NCBI GenBank assembly: GCA_030068075.1
Contig: CM057843.1
Location: forward strand, 36,179,332-36,243,331
Length of the DNA: 64,000 nt
Direction of reading: 5' to 3'
Source: Paguma larvata
Taxonomy: Eukaryota; Chordata; Mammalia; Carnivora; Viverridae
Position numbers and translations under genes: made by a program. Below, piece by piece: positions 10,897 to 22,107 of the stretch. Below the pieces are notes generated by a model. That model made no database searches. It was not told the origin of the DNA and saw only the letters and a list, made by a program, of their open reading frames with translations. Each line of letters starts with the position of its first letter. The stretch's first letter is position 1.

Positions 10897-13039
10897 AAAT
10901 ATTCAACTTTTTAGACCACAAACAAACATCTCCGCAGGCCAAGACACAGATCACAGATTCTTTCCACAAAGTAATCTGTAAAAATCAAATAGATAAATAA
11001 ATAAAAATAAAAGGTTTGGACTAGAAGGTCTAAGGCATGCACATGCCTCTATGTGTAAGCCAAAAATAAATGTTAAAATTCACATTTGCTCTGCAAAGAA
11101 TAAAAATAAAAATCTACGCGATCCGCACAAGCACTGGGTTTTCAAGCACAAGTGAATGTGGCACTTGCACTTACAAAAGGATCTTGATTTACGTCTACCT
11201 TCCTCTCCCAAGTTTTTGTGTGTGGTTTTTTTGTTTGTTTCTTTTTGTGTTTGGTTTGGTTTGGTTTGGTAAGGCAAAAATGTCACTAGTGTGCCTCAAT
11301 CTGGAAAAAAAAAAAAAATAAAGCACAGCTTATTCTTTTTAAACAGATATTGTGATAGATAGGAAAATTCTGTGACAGAATTTCAAATTCCAAAGGCTAC
11401 CCAGATGTCCTGGGGAAAAACACACACACAGACACACACGAACCCACAATGACCAATTTCCCATAATAACTTTACATTTTCTCAATAAACCCTAACAAAA
11501 TATTCTGAAAGTTGAGAAAAGGGCTTGTGAAAAATATAAAATTAGCAAACTTCCCTCCGCCCCCTTACTGAATACTAACTGTCCACGAACACTGTATCAA
11601 TAATGTCCTCTCAATCCAAAGCATTATAAATTAGATTAAAGCAACACTTCCAATTCACACATCACGTGGGACCAGAAAATGACACACCAGTCTTAGCCCT
11701 AATAAGCTAAAAACTCAATACCCTCGTTTCCATTTCAAAATAGAGCCACGTGACAAGTACTACTCCAGTTTTTAGAAAACAAAAGGAGTGACTGATGCCT
11801 AAAATAAATCTTTCCAATGGAAAGGTTGTACTTGATAAGAGTCCCAGGAATTGTGGACACACAAAATCCGCAGAAACAATCACTAACACTCAACGTGGCG
11901 TATGGGATGGCTACCAATACACATAAGAAGTTAAGACATCCAATTAAAATGACACAAGGAAATTTACGTATAGTGACCCGGGTGAAGATACTGATCAAGA
12001 GGCACTGCAACTAACATTTGGCTGTGGACGGGCTCCACTATGGTGGAGGATGTTCGGCAACTTCAAAGTTTGGTACAGAGGACCCATTTTTCCTTTCTAA
12101 ATCTAGCCCTGCCTATACCCATGTGATTGACTGAGAGTTTGGAAAATAAAGATGGCCCCTGTCAATTTATTTAGTTCCAGCCTCGCCCTTATGCATTAGT
12201 TAAAATGAAGGAGAGAAAAAGGTAAATCATCTTAACTCAAGTCTCACCTTACACATCTCACCAGCACTGCAGTTCTTTAGTGATCAATTACTTCATCCAA
12301 TTCCTGAGGCAAATAGAAAAGTAAAATGTGTCTGTACAACACAGATAACAGACATCATCAGTAGCAAATACTTTATTAGCCCCAAGTGAAAGGGCTTCTA
12401 AAATGGAAATGGAAAAAGTTACCAAAATGGTACAGTAAGCAGTTTTGTAAATCATTCTCTTTTAGTTTAAAATAAAAACGCTTCTCCTTTCTGTGTGATG
12501 GAAGAATAGACTATAAAATTCTCTCAAGATCCAAAACGTAAAAAGAAAAAAAAAAAGTCATCTCTTGCAACACTGACTGATCCTACTTTCAAAGAAGAAA
12601 AAAGAAGGAAAAAAACAAAAAAGAAAGGACAAGAAGCCTCATTAATATAAGTTTAAGAAAGGGCAAAATTAAGAACAAACTAGCCAGGACAACTCCTCCC
12701 TCCCCACCCTACCTCCCACCCACACCCCGCATCCACCGTCTCTGGAATTATACATATTAACGATTTGCCCGAAAAGTCTTAAGTTGTGAAGGAGAAGGAA
12801 TAACAATTTTGAGTTTCAAACAAAACCGAAGAAGCCCAATCCAAGAAGAATCCCAAGACCCTTGGCTTCCAGCCCTGTCTGGAGGGCTAAGGGTAGGGTG
12901 CAGAAAGCTGAAATAATTTGAGGGGAGAGGGATTAAAGTTCCCTAAATAAAACTGCAGTCCCTTAGCCCTAGGAAAGGGGAGTCTTAAAAGAAATCTCCA
13001 GGAAAAGATAGTCTGTTTTTATTTTTGTTGATGCGCTTG
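10897..13039. other. Single-copy-looking DNA upstream of the CpG island
   Basis: No SINE or L1 seen. It includes a GGTTT tandem (11,253-11,270), a CA-rich spot near 11,421 and an A-rich stretch (12,541-12,625). No exon could be supported. Confidence 0.4.
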
Positions 13040-13649
13040 TGGGCCAATGAGAATTTCCGAGGAGGGGGCGGAGAAAGGGGGGGAAAAAAGTGAAGCTCGG
13101 GCAACAGCCCTGGGCGGGGGAGGAAGGGGGCGCACCCCTGACCCACTTTTGCCGACGCCCACCCTCGGCCCCAGCCCCACCGCTGCAAGTCCGAGCCCTG
13201 AGGGGGCGATCGAGCGGGGCGTGGGAGGCCCGCACGCTCCCCACCCCCAGCCGCGACCCGGAGGAGGGCAGCGTGCAAGGCGACTCGACCCCCCCCCCCA
13301 CCGGAGTGCCCGCGGCTGGAGAAACCTCCCGCAGGCTCGCGGCCCAGGTCTGCAAAGCCCCCTCCACCGCCTGGGCCCCGGGCGCCGCGGCCCCCAGCGG
13401 AGGGGAAGGGGACCAAGGAGGGGAAGAAGCTGTAAACAGCCCCAGCGTCCGGGCCTCGCCTCGGAGAGCCCCGCTTCCCAGGCCCCGCCGCGGCCGCCTG
13501 AGTCCCCAGCTCGTCCGAGGGCCGCCCCTCCCGGGGCCCCGGGAACCGGAGGGGAGTCAGGTCTCCTCCCCAGAGGGCTCCGGCAGCTCGCGGAGCGGTC
13601 CCAGCAGCAGAGAAGGGGGAAGTCAGGACTTACCTGTCATTACTTTCTA

Positions 13650-13658
13650 CGCCATCTT
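13650..13658 (-). promoter_or_regulatory. YY1-type motif AAGATGGCG
   Basis: An exact match to the core of the YY1 motif, in the orientation and position (just downstream of a likely start site, overlapping an ATG) known for many housekeeping promoters. Confidence 0.6.
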
Positions 13659-13685
13659 GGATCCACTTGTCAACGTCCCCACAAA

Positions 13686-13696
13686 GCATTATGGGT
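13686..13696 (-). promoter_or_regulatory. ZNF143/THAP11-like motif ACCCATAATGC
   Basis: It resembles the 3' half of the ACTACAATTCCCATAATGC promoter motif. Only the CCCATAATGC part matches. Confidence 0.4.
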
Positions 13697-15010
13697 AAGA
13701 AAGAGCCTTTAAAGTGACTCCCCCCCTCGGCCCCCGACTCCCGCCTCCCGCCGCCGGCGCCGCCCCTCCGGCCGCACCTCCCGCCCGGAAAGTTGCCCCG
13801 GCTGGCGGGCTGGCCCGGGCGCCTGCACACCGGCCCCCTCCCCTCCTCCGGGCTGTTTGCATTTAAAATTCACCCCCATTTTAAAAATGTGGCTTTGGGT
13901 TTTCCTCTTTAAGGCTCCTGCCTCTGGGCTCCCTTCCCCCCACCCCTCGCCTCCCCCTCGCCTCCACGCCAGTTCCCTTTGCCCCGCCGCCCTCCTGCCC
14001 TGGCAGACACCCCAAGTCTGCATTTAATCAGCCCGAGGTTTCCCCGCTGCTGGCAGCAGAGAGCTGCTCATTGATTTATTTATGCGCATTTATGCGTCTG
14101 TTATTGCTCTAGGTCCTCGGTGCCCGGCGGCAGGCTCGTGGCCGGCTCCCTGCCCCGGGGCAGCCGGGGGTCGCCTGCGGGGCCCTGGAGACAGGCAGCC
14201 CCGCAACCAAGTAGGCGCTTCGACTCCGGCATCCGCGGGTGGAAAGGTGCTTCTGTCCTAGCAAAGCGCTCGGGAGCCGTCGGGCTCCAGGACCGGGGCG
14301 GACACTGTCCCCGAGTCAACCGGCGTCAAAGCGTGTTTGGGGGTTGGGGGGAAGTAAGAAGCTAAATGCAACTTTTACCCGTTTGCTCTCCCTCCTGCTG
14401 TCTCCTCCCCTCGGCTGGTAACATGATCCGCGACCCTCGGAGTGGGGACCCCTCCCCTAGGAATGTGACTTTAGGCACTGCCATATCTACCCTTTTGAGT
14501 CCCGACTGAGTGTGGACTGGGACTTCCTGGGGCAGGTAACTGGGGGCCGCAGGCTGCGGGCTCCGGCCCGGACGGGGAGGCGCGCCAGGGCTCCGGGACA
14601 GTCCGCGAGCGGAGATAGTCCTGGGCTGGGTGGAGGGTGCGCCCACCTGGGTCCACCTGCCGGGTCTTAGCGGGGCAGCGAGCCCCGGGGGCTGAGCTAG
14701 GGGAGGACCGCGGGCGCCAGTCTCGACTGGGGGTTGTGGGGGGGGGACGTCCGGAGCCGCCCGGGTGTGCCGTAAGGAGGGGGCTACGAGACGCGCGGCG
14801 AGCCGCCCACGCACGCCGCAAGGGCCTCTGCGCCCTCCCGCGGACTCTTTGTAGGGCGCAGAGTTCTCCCCGATACCCGCCGCCGGCTATCGATCGAGCG
14901 CGGCGAACACACCGCACGTCCGCACTCGAGCGCAGTGGTCCCAACCCCCTGAAGCCTCGTGATCAGTCCCCCCAGCTCTTTCCCTTCCCGGAGACTCTGG
15001 TTGCTTCCCC

Positions 15011-15615
15011 CACCCCACCCCCAAGCAAGCGTTTACAAAGAAGTGTCCAAGGGAGAATCCTCTAGGACATCAGTGCTTGCGAAACTGTGTTCCGTACTAA
15101 GTGCTACTGAAGGACTCTGAAATTAGAAGAATGCACGGGCATTGAAGCCCTCTTCTGGGCTCGGGGAGTGCCTAGGGCCTGGGTCTACCCTAGGGTTTTG
15201 CTCTGTTCCAGACCCTACAACAGCCTTTCTCTCGAGGAACCTAGATGGTTGTGGACACGAGCCCTGCCCCCAGGGAGAAAAAAAAAATTCACCAGGCAAT
15301 TGTCCCGGCCAGATGAGTAGAATGAGGTGTAGACTCATTAAGGGATTGGCCCGGGGTCAGCCATGAGGGAGGGAACAAGGTTATGAGTCACTCCCAGCCG
15401 GCAAAGAACGAGGCGTGCTGGGGAGGGACCTCCCCTGAGTCACCCGCTTCTCTGAGCTTGGGAAACTGAAGCCTGGAGCCAGTTTCTTGCTGTTCGGCTC
15501 AGGCCTCCACGCGGGGCCTGTGGACTAGGGGGCGGGACCCAGAGGACCCTCTGTGGCTGCGCTCTGAAAAATGGCCCTTCCCTCCCATCTAAAGGAGGCC
15601 CTAAGGTCTCCTTGA
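15011..15615. other. CpG-island shore, no gene seen
   Basis: GC content declines away from the island. No repeat or exon could be supported. Confidence 0.4.
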
Positions 15616-15960
15616 TGAGGTTTTGGGGGCGATGGAAGGTTCATGGGGTCCAGAGCCCACGGCCAAGAAAGAATTCTTGAAGAAGTCTTTGGTGCAAAAA
15701 GGTGATTTTATTAAAGCCTGGGCACAGGATCCACGGATGGAAAGAGCTACACTGCAAGCATGGAGGTGACCAAAGAGACTTTCACATGCTAAAGACCTAC
15801 TGGAGGCCCAGCTATTGTCACGCTAAGATTGGTTTAACCTCTAGCAAAGCATTCGGCTAAGACTGTAGGGAGGTTCCTGGACTTTAGGCCATTGATAGGA
15901 TTCTCTTTTTCTTGTAAACTGGTACGGATTCATTTGTTTTTTTGTCCTTTCCTGGTTTTG
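15616..15960 (-). mobile_element. Solo LTR fragment related to the one at 50.1 kb
   Basis: On the minus strand it shows CTTTAATAAAATCACC (poly(A) signal), TTTTTGCACC, then TTCAAGAATTC and an end in CCAAAACCTCA. The same order occurs in the LTR at 50,089-50,908. The left end TGAGG fits a terminal TG/CA. The far (U3) boundary is unclear. No primer-binding site follows, so it is probably a solo LTR. Confidence 0.6.
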
Positions 15961-16484
15961 GGTGGCTGGGAGTGCCCAAGGAGTATCATACATGTCCCAC
16001 CTGGGAGGGTGGGGGAGGTACTGCCGTTAGCCTGTACTTTGCCCTCAGCTTGCCCTACACTCCCTCCTCATCCTCTTCCCGGTACCCCGACTTGCTCCTT
16101 TCCCAGTTCGCCTCCACTGGCTTAGACGCTCCTTAATGGTTGCTTTGTGTTTACATAGGACTTTAGGTGTGTGGTCTGATTTTCCTATAATTAAACGCCG
16201 AATAAAACGCCAGCAAGGACTGTGCCTTTCAGACATTTCTTTAGTAGGTACCTTTCTTTGCCTTGCCTAGGCCTTGACCCAGAGAGGCACACGATTCCTT
16301 CTGGGACTGCCTGACCCCTTCGTCTACTTCAGGGTACATCCTGCTTCATCCGTGTCCAAGACACCACCTGTTGCCTGACTTAGATGGCAACTCTTCTCCC
16401 GGTCTCCACTTGGCCCCCCGCAGTCCGTTCTCCATCCGACCAACCCTGTGGCTGTGGCGTGCCTGAAATATTAATGGAAATACC
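15961..16484. other. Unclassified stretch, perhaps remaining U3 of the LTR
   Basis: Continues from the LTR without a clear end. No coding or RNA feature seen. Confidence 0.35.
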
Positions 16485-16945
16485 TGACTCTTCTGCTTAA
16501 CCCCATCGAAGGCAGCCCCTTAACAATCGAAATAAAATCCAAATTCCTAACTGTGCCCTGCAGGCTCCTGTGTGAGGTGGGTCCTGCCGCCCTCCCTCCT
16601 TCACCGTGCTCAGGCATACTGGCCTTGTCTTCCCCTGCAGCACCCCGAGCATCCTTCCGCTGAGAACCCGATTGCCCCAGATCTGATGACCATCATCTTT
16701 TCAACACTCAGCTCTCAGCTCAAACGGAAGCTCCTCCAGGAGGACTTTCTTGATCCTCTTAACCAAAGCAGGCCACCCTCTATTCTCTTACCCTGCGTTA
16801 GAAATGATTGTGTTTGTCTGTTATCTGCCCCGACCCCATTAGAGTATAATAAGCTCCAAGAGGACACTTGCCTGGCTGGCTTGTTCCCTCAGGGCCAAGA
16901 CCAGGGTCTGGCACATATATAGATGCTTAGCAAAATATTTGTTGA
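16485..16945 (+). repeat. L2 3' region
   Basis: AATAAAATCCAAATTCCTAA, GGCTCCTGTGTGAGGTGGGT, a GGAGGACTTTCTTGATCCTC segment and the terminal AAAATATTTGTTGAATCAAT follow the L2 order in the sense direction. Confidence 0.78.
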
Positions 16946-16999
16946 ATCAATGCCCGTACATTTTTTAAAGTGTGTTTGTTCGGTTTTTTGTTGTTGTTG

Positions 17000-17095
17000 T
17001 TTTTAAGTAATCTCTACCCCCCATCGCGGGGCTTGAACTCGTGACCCGGAGATCAGGAATCCCTTGCTCTGCTGACTGAGCCAGCCGGGGACTCC
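17000..17095 (-). repeat. Short, older tRNA-derived SINE, reverse
   Basis: GGGCTTGAACTCGTGACCCGG, GAGATCAGGAATC and GACTGAGCCAGCCGGGGACTC mark a reverse head-only copy with a T-rich left end. Confidence 0.72.
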
Positions 17096-18124
17096 TGAAC
17101 CACAGGTTTATCAGAGCAGGGTGGTGGCGGTGAAACCGTGCTGAAGTATGGAAAGAAGGGCTGAGGGCCCACCATCCCATCTCTGTAGGCCATGCTGACC
17201 ACCCATGACTAGAGATGGACAAACAGGAATGGGGGGGGAGACAGGCTCTTTGGCCAACATTAGTGGCACTCCCTTGTGATTCTGATCTGATAAAAACGCT
17301 GCTCCACCCCTTCCGCCCCCTTCCCCTCCCTGGTTACGCCTCCTTTTCAATCCGGAGCCTCTGTCCTTGGGTTTCTCTTGTTCCCTACACTCCCCTGACC
17401 CCCCATCTCAGTGTTTAGGCTTTAAGCACCATCTTTACCCTAAAGTAGGACTTCCAACCTACAGCTCGAGCCCAGGGCTTTCTCCTGAGCTTCAGACGTG
17501 GCCTTCCCACTTGGATCTCTCATAAACCTCTCAAACTCCATGTGTCCAGAACCAATTCGTGATCTCCACCTACAAAGAACGCTCCAGCACGGAGCTCCGT
17601 TCTTGGCAAGTCCAACCTTGAAAGTGCTCAGGCCACAGGCTCTCCTATCTTCCTCTCAAACTCCACCTTCAGTCCATCTGCAAATCCCGCTTTGCCTTCA
17701 AAACGTATCCGGAATCCTGCCGCTTCTCATCACGACCATCACGGCCACTTTGGTCCAGTCCACGGTCATCTGCTCCCCTTCAGCGCCTTCCAGTGCCTTC
17801 TCAGGAGAGCTGCCGCAGCTGGTCTGGCTAAAATGCATATTAAATCCTTTCTCTCCCCTGCACGTGACACTCTGATTTCCTTCCTCTCTTCCCGTTCAGA
17901 AAAGAAACCAGAGTCCCACACGGTCAGCCCTTTCCCTTTGACTCCATCACCCAACTCCCTTGCCCGTGCTCTGCCTCAGCCCTGACGGCCTCCTCTTTGA
18001 GTGTTCCCTCCTCCAGTAATAGATCCACATGACTTGCTCCCTTACCTCCTTCAAGCCTTTGCTCACTCCAGTGAGTCTACTTCTGTGAATTTCAATATTC
18101 CTCAAACACATGCTGTATTTATTT
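17096..18124 (+). repeat. Probable L2-derived stretch, diverged
   Basis: From about 17,440 the C/T-rich text (AACTCCATGTGTCCAGAACC, then a TTCCCTCCTCCAGTAATAGA segment) reads like L2 ORF2 and 3'UTR remnants in the sense direction. 17,096-17,440 is unclassified. No intact frame. Confidence 0.4.
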
Positions 18125-18140
18125 AACGTTATTCATTTTT

Positions 18141-18360
18141 TTAATTTTTTTTTTAATGTTTATTCACTTTTGAGAGAGAGAGACAGAGCAGAGCATTAGC
18201 ACAGGAAGGGCAGAAAGAGAGGGAGACACAGAATCCGAAGCAGGCTCCAGGCGCTGAGCTGTCAGCACAGAGCCTGACGTGGGGCTCGAACCCACGAACT
18301 GTGAGATCATGACCTGAGCCGAAGTCAGACGCCCAATGGACTGAGCCACCCGGGCGCCCC
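18141..18360 (-). repeat. CAN-SINE, reverse, inserted in the tail of the next SINE
   Basis: It ends CCACCCGGGCGCCCC at 18,360. Flanks AACGTTATTCATTTTT (18,125-18,140) and AATGTTATTCATTTTT (18,361-18,376) are its target duplication. That duplicated text is itself the tail of the SINE at 18,361. Confidence 0.94.
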
Positions 18361-18545
18361 AATGTTATTCATTTTTGAGAGGGAGAGCAAGAATGGGGGT
18401 AGGGCAGAGAGAAGGGGACGGAGGATCCGAAGCGGGCTCTGCGCTGACAGCAGCAAACCCAATGCAGGGCTCAAACTCCCAAACCCTGAGATCATGACCT
18501 GAGCCGAAGTCAGATGCACAACCAGCTGAGCCACCCAGGGGCCCC
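18361..18545 (-). repeat. CAN-SINE, reverse, older
   Basis: GAGATCATGACCTGAGCC and GAGCCACCCAGGGGCCCC mark it. The body is shortened and more diverged than its neighbour, in keeping with being the earlier insertion. Confidence 0.88.
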
Positions 18546-19080
18546 GCGTGCTCTCTGTTGCTTTCCCTGCTATCCTTCCAAGGCGTTTATCACCTTCTAA
18601 CATAATAAGTCATTTGCTTAGTTATTCAGTTTCTTGTCTGTCTCTCTCCATGTGAGGAGTCAGCGTGCTGATCACCAAAGATGTCTGTCTGTTTGCTGCC
18701 GGGAACGACATTTCCCAGCTCTGCCCTTGCAGCTGGCTGGGGCCTTGTGACTTAGTTCTTGCAGATGGTCTTAGAGCAAAAGTATGACAATGGAAGCCTG
18801 CCTGATCAAAACTACATGCATCAGACTCTAAGCCGAGTGGACAATAGACCTTTCGTATGGTTGATCCATGGACAACTCGTTGTCTATTTACGGCAGCATC
18901 CAGCACCTAATGGCCGCACCGTGCTTACCACAGCCCACCAGCGTGCAAGTTCAATGAAGGCAAGGATTTACTTATGGTTTTTTCACTTCCTGAGTCTTTT
19001 GTTACTGCCCACAACAGGGCTTAGCATACAGTACTTAATAACTACTTGTTGAGTGAAGGACTGAATACCCTTCATCACAG
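18546..19080 (+). repeat. L2-like remnants around an unclassified insert
   Basis: 18,580-18,660 and 18,945-19,070 (TGAAGGCAAGGATTTACTTA, TACTTGTTGAGTGAAGGACTG) look like the L2 3' end. 18,665-18,940 is an old interspersed sequence I cannot name. Confidence 0.4.
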
Positions 19081-19134
19081 CCAGTCATGAAAATTAGTGA
19101 ATGGTGGACAAAGAGAGGTCAGTAGTGGGGGGGT

Positions 19135-19330
19135 TAGGAGGAACCTGGGTAGCTCAGCTGTTTAAGTTTCATCTCGGCTCAGGTCACGATTTCACAGTTC
19201 ATGGGGTCAAGCGCCACGTCAGGCTCTCCACCGACAGCATGGAGCCTGCTTGGGATTCTGTCTCCCTCTCTCTGTCCCCTCCCCACTGGCTCGCTCGCTC
19301 TCTCAAAATAAATAAACTTTGGGGAAAAAA
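19135..19330 (+). repeat. CAN-SINE, diverged
   Basis: The head reads AGGAACCTGGGTAGCTCAGC. The body has the CAGCATGGAGCCTGCTTGGG variant and ends CAAAATAAATAAAC. Confidence 0.88.
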
Positions 19331-19926
19331 AGAAATGAAAATGGGAAGCAATTTAGTTTTCAGCAGAAACTGGGATGCTAGAGAATCATTGCCTCCAAGG
19401 CTTTGATAAAACTAGAGAGAATTCCCTTGAATTTTATTCGTCCCTGTTTTCACCTTTTTCTTCTCTTCTTCCCACATTTCCACCTCCCCATCTCTATTCC
19501 ACCCAAATCCTTCTTCGTTCTCCCCTTCTCCCTTTCTCTCTCCTTTTTCTTTCCTAGATTTTGTTCTTTTTCTTCCCAGTTAATCTAACAAGAATTCACT
19601 GTCTATTCTGAAACCAGAAAAATCCTGTGAGAGAGCACAGGCATTAATGTCACTGACGTCGGCCATGGCAACATTTTTCTAATCTGTCTCCTGGGGTAAG
19701 GGAAATAAAAGCAAAAATAAACTATTGGGATGACATCAAAATGAAAAACCTTCTGCACAGTGAAGGAAACAAGCAACAAAACTAAAAAGAACCTACCGAA
19801 TGGAAGAAAACATTGGAAAATGACACATCCGATAAAGGGTTAGTATCTAAAATATATAAAGAACTGATACAACTCCACCCCCCAAAAAAACCCCACAAAT
19901 AATCCAATTTTAAAATGGGGAGAAGA

Positions 19927-20130
19927 GGGCCATCTGGGTAGCTCAGTTAATTGGGCGTCTGACTCTTGATATCACCTCAGGTCATAATCCCAAGATCGTG
20001 GAATCGAGTCCCACCTCAAACTCCACACTGAACATGAAGCCTCTTTAAGTTCTCTCTTTCTCTTCTCCTCTCCTCTCTCTCCTTCTGTCCCTACACCTCT
20101 CTTTCTCTCTTTCTCAAAAACAAAAAATGA
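19927..20130 (+). repeat. CAN-SINE of an older subfamily
   Basis: It starts GGGCCATCTGGGTAGCTCAG and carries GACTCTTGATATCACCTCAGG rather than GACTTCGGCTCAGG. The tail is CTCAAAAACAAAAAATG. Confidence 0.85.
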
Positions 20131-20567
20131 GCAGATTTAAACAGACTTTCTTCAAAGACGACCTACATATAGCCAACAAACTCATGAAAAGATGCTCAAC
20201 CTCACTCATCATCAGGGAAATACAAATCAAAACTACAATGGGATACCATCTCACACCAGTCAAAAGGGCTGAAATCGAAACAAGAAACATGTGTTAGGGA
20301 GGATGTGGAGAAAAGGGAACCCTTATGCACTGTTGGTGGAATATAAACTGGTCCAACTGCTGTGGGAAACAGTGTAGAGTTTCCTCAAAAAATTAAAAAT
20401 AGAACTACCTCATAATCTAGTAATTGCACTACTGACCATTCACCCAAAAAATACAAAAACACTAATTCAAAGGAATATGTTTATTGCAGCATTATTTATA
20501 ATAACCAAATTATGGAAGCAACCCAAGAGTCCATTGATAGATGAATGGATAGAAAAAGAGGTGTATG

Positions 20568-20793
20568 GGGGCGCCTGGGTGGCTCAGTCGGTTAAGCGGC
20601 CGACTTCGGCTCAGGTCATGATCTCTGGTCAGGTCTGTGAGTTCGAGCCCCGCGTCGGGCTCTGTGCTGATGGTTCAGAGCCTGGAGCCTGCTTCGGATT
20701 CTGCATCTGCCTCTCTCTCTCTCTGCCCTTCCCCTGCTCACACTCTGTCTCTCAAGAATAAATAAACGTTTAAAAAAAAAAAAAGAAAAGAAA
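20568..20793 (+). repeat. CAN-SINE, young-looking, with perfect target duplication
   Basis: AGAAAAAGAGGTGTATG occurs on both sides (20,551-20,567 and 20,794-20,810). The head is near consensus, and the body carries a short local duplication (GATCTCTGGTCAGGTCTGTG). It interrupts the L1. Confidence 0.96.
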
Positions 20794-20990
20794 AGAAAAA
20801 GAGGTGTATGTGTGTGATGGAATATTCTACAGTCATAAAGAAAAGGAAATCTTGCCACTTGCAATGACATGGGTAGAACTGGAGAATATACTCCGAAGCA
20901 AAATAAGTCAATCATAGTGAGAGACACCATGCAATTTCACTCATGTGGAATTTAAGAAGCAAAACAAACAAGCAAAGAAAAAACAGAGGC

Positions 20991-21211
20991 GGGGCGCCTG
21001 GGTGGCTCAGTCGGTTAAGCGTCCAACTTCGGCTCAGGTCATAATCTCACAGTTTGTGAGTTCGAGACCTGTATCGGTCTCTGTGCTGACAGCTCAGAGC
21101 CTGCCTGCTTCGGATTCTGTGTCTCCCTCTCTCTCTCTCTCTCTCTGCCCCTCCCTAGCTCATACTCTGTCTCTCTCAAAAATAAATAAACATTGAAAAA
21201 AAAATTTTTTA
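20991..21211 (+). repeat. CAN-SINE, full length
   Basis: GGGGCGCCTGGGTGGCTCAG start, (CT)n run and AAAAATAAATAAACATTG tail. Inserted in the L1 3'UTR. Confidence 0.95.
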
Positions 21212-21379
21212 AAAAGAGACAAACCAAGAAACAAACTCTTAATTATAGAGAACAAACATGGTTACCAGAGGGGAGGGGCATGGGGGAAATCAGTGATGCA
21301 AATTAATGAGTATATTTATCATGATGAGCACTGAATAATGTATAGAGTTGTAGAGTGCTTATATTGTATACTGTATGTT

Positions 21380-21552
21380 GGGGCACCCGGGTGGCTCAGT
21401 CAGTTAAGCATCTGACTTTGTCTCAGATCATGCTCCCAACGGCTTGTGGGTTCCAGCCCCGGGATGGGCTCTGCTGACAGCTCAGAGCCTGGAGCCTGTT
21501 TCAGATTCTGTGTCTCTCTCTCTCAAAAATAAACATTAAAATTTTTTTTTGA
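21380..21552 (+). repeat. CAN-SINE with shortened body
   Basis: It starts GGGGCACCCGGGTGGCTCAG. The CT-rich part is reduced to one short run before CAAAAATAAACATTAAAA. Inserted near the L1 3' end. Confidence 0.92.
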
Positions 21553-21610
21553 TTTAAAATAAAAATGCTGTGTATTAACTATATTGGAATTAAAATTTAA
21601 AACAATAATT

Positions 21611-21964
21611 TACTGCCTATTCATTTGAGCCGGTGAGTGCTCAACCAGGGTATCTACTCTGAGGCACTTAAAATACAGAAGTGGGAGGTAACATGGAGTG
21701 AAGAAATAAACAGTAAATCCTTGGAATCTTACCCTTTCCTTCTACCCTCCCGTTAAGGACAACTAAAATGAACGATATATTCTTCAAAACACCTGCTTGA
21801 ACATGTCTGGAAGGTTAACAAAAGTGAAAAACTACTGTGGTAAACAGAACATGGAGGTGATTCTGAAAATTAGGGTCCTTGTTCCCTACAACCCTTTGCT
21901 CTTGACAGCAACTCTGAGTGAGTCAAGGGTAGGTATCCCCTCCAACCCATTAGGATAGGTATCC
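21611..21964. other. Unclassified stretch, no gene seen
   Basis: Lies between two L1 fragments. No feature could be supported. Confidence 0.4.
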
Positions 21965-22013
21965 TTTAAAAAAACAAACAAAACAAAACAAAAACAATAT
22001 AACAAGTGTAGGA

Positions 22014-22107
22014 GAGGCACCTGGCTGTCTCAGTTGGTGGAGTGTGTGCCCCTTGATCCCAGGATCCTGAGTTCCAGTCCCACATTGGGTGTAGGGATTA
22101 CTTTTTT
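22014..22107 (+). repeat. Short, older tRNA-derived SINE, host of a later insertion
   Basis: GGCACCTGGCTGTCTCAGTT through TTGGGTGTAGGGATTAC. Its tail was the target of the reverse SINE at 22,108, and the end of the tail resumes at 22,323. Confidence 0.85.

Larger units (their letters stand above)
13634..13700 (-). other. Candidate first exon of an unidentified minus-strand gene
   Basis: Read on the minus strand, the segment carries ACCCATAATGC, then AAGATGGCG, then ATGACAG followed directly by the donor GTAAGTCC. AAGATGGCG contains an ATG that terminates after one codon (ATG GCG TAG, 13,655-13,647). A second ATG (13,640-13,638) leaves ATG ACA G at the donor, so coding could start here and continue in exon 2, or the exon may be wholly 5'UTR. 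I could not identify the gene. The 5' boundary is a guess. Confidence 0.55.
13040..15010. promoter_or_regulatory. CpG island, probable promoter
   Basis: About 2 kb of GC-rich DNA with frequent CpG, in sharp contrast to the AT-rich flanks. It starts beside a CCAAT box (13,044-13,048) and holds several GGGGCGG-type or GC-rich boxes. The long open frames here are a by-product of high GC and have low-complexity Pro/Arg/Gly translations. A more AT-rich patch at 13,850-14,100 (ATTTATGCGCATTTATGCG) sits inside. Together with the splice donor at 13,633 it suggests a minus-strand promoter; a plus-strand partner is possible but not seen. Confidence 0.8.
19655..21610 (+). mobile_element. L1 ORF2 C-terminal region and 3'UTR, interrupted
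   Basis: Starting near CCATGGCAACATTTTTCTAA, it follows the L1 ORF2 end: TGGGATGACATCAAAATGAA, GGGTTAGTATCTAAAATATA, TGCTCAACCTCACTCATCAT and GGAGGATGTGGAGAAAAGGG. It then runs through the 3'UTR to about 21,610. Four SINEs split it (19,927; 20,568; 20,991; 21,380). Frames are broken. Confidence 0.88.

Noticed and set aside
13047..13712. Long plus-strand frames of 221 and 202 codons in the CpG island
   Set aside because: Two overlapping frames are open at once, with low-complexity content. They cross the minus-strand splice donor and promoter motifs.
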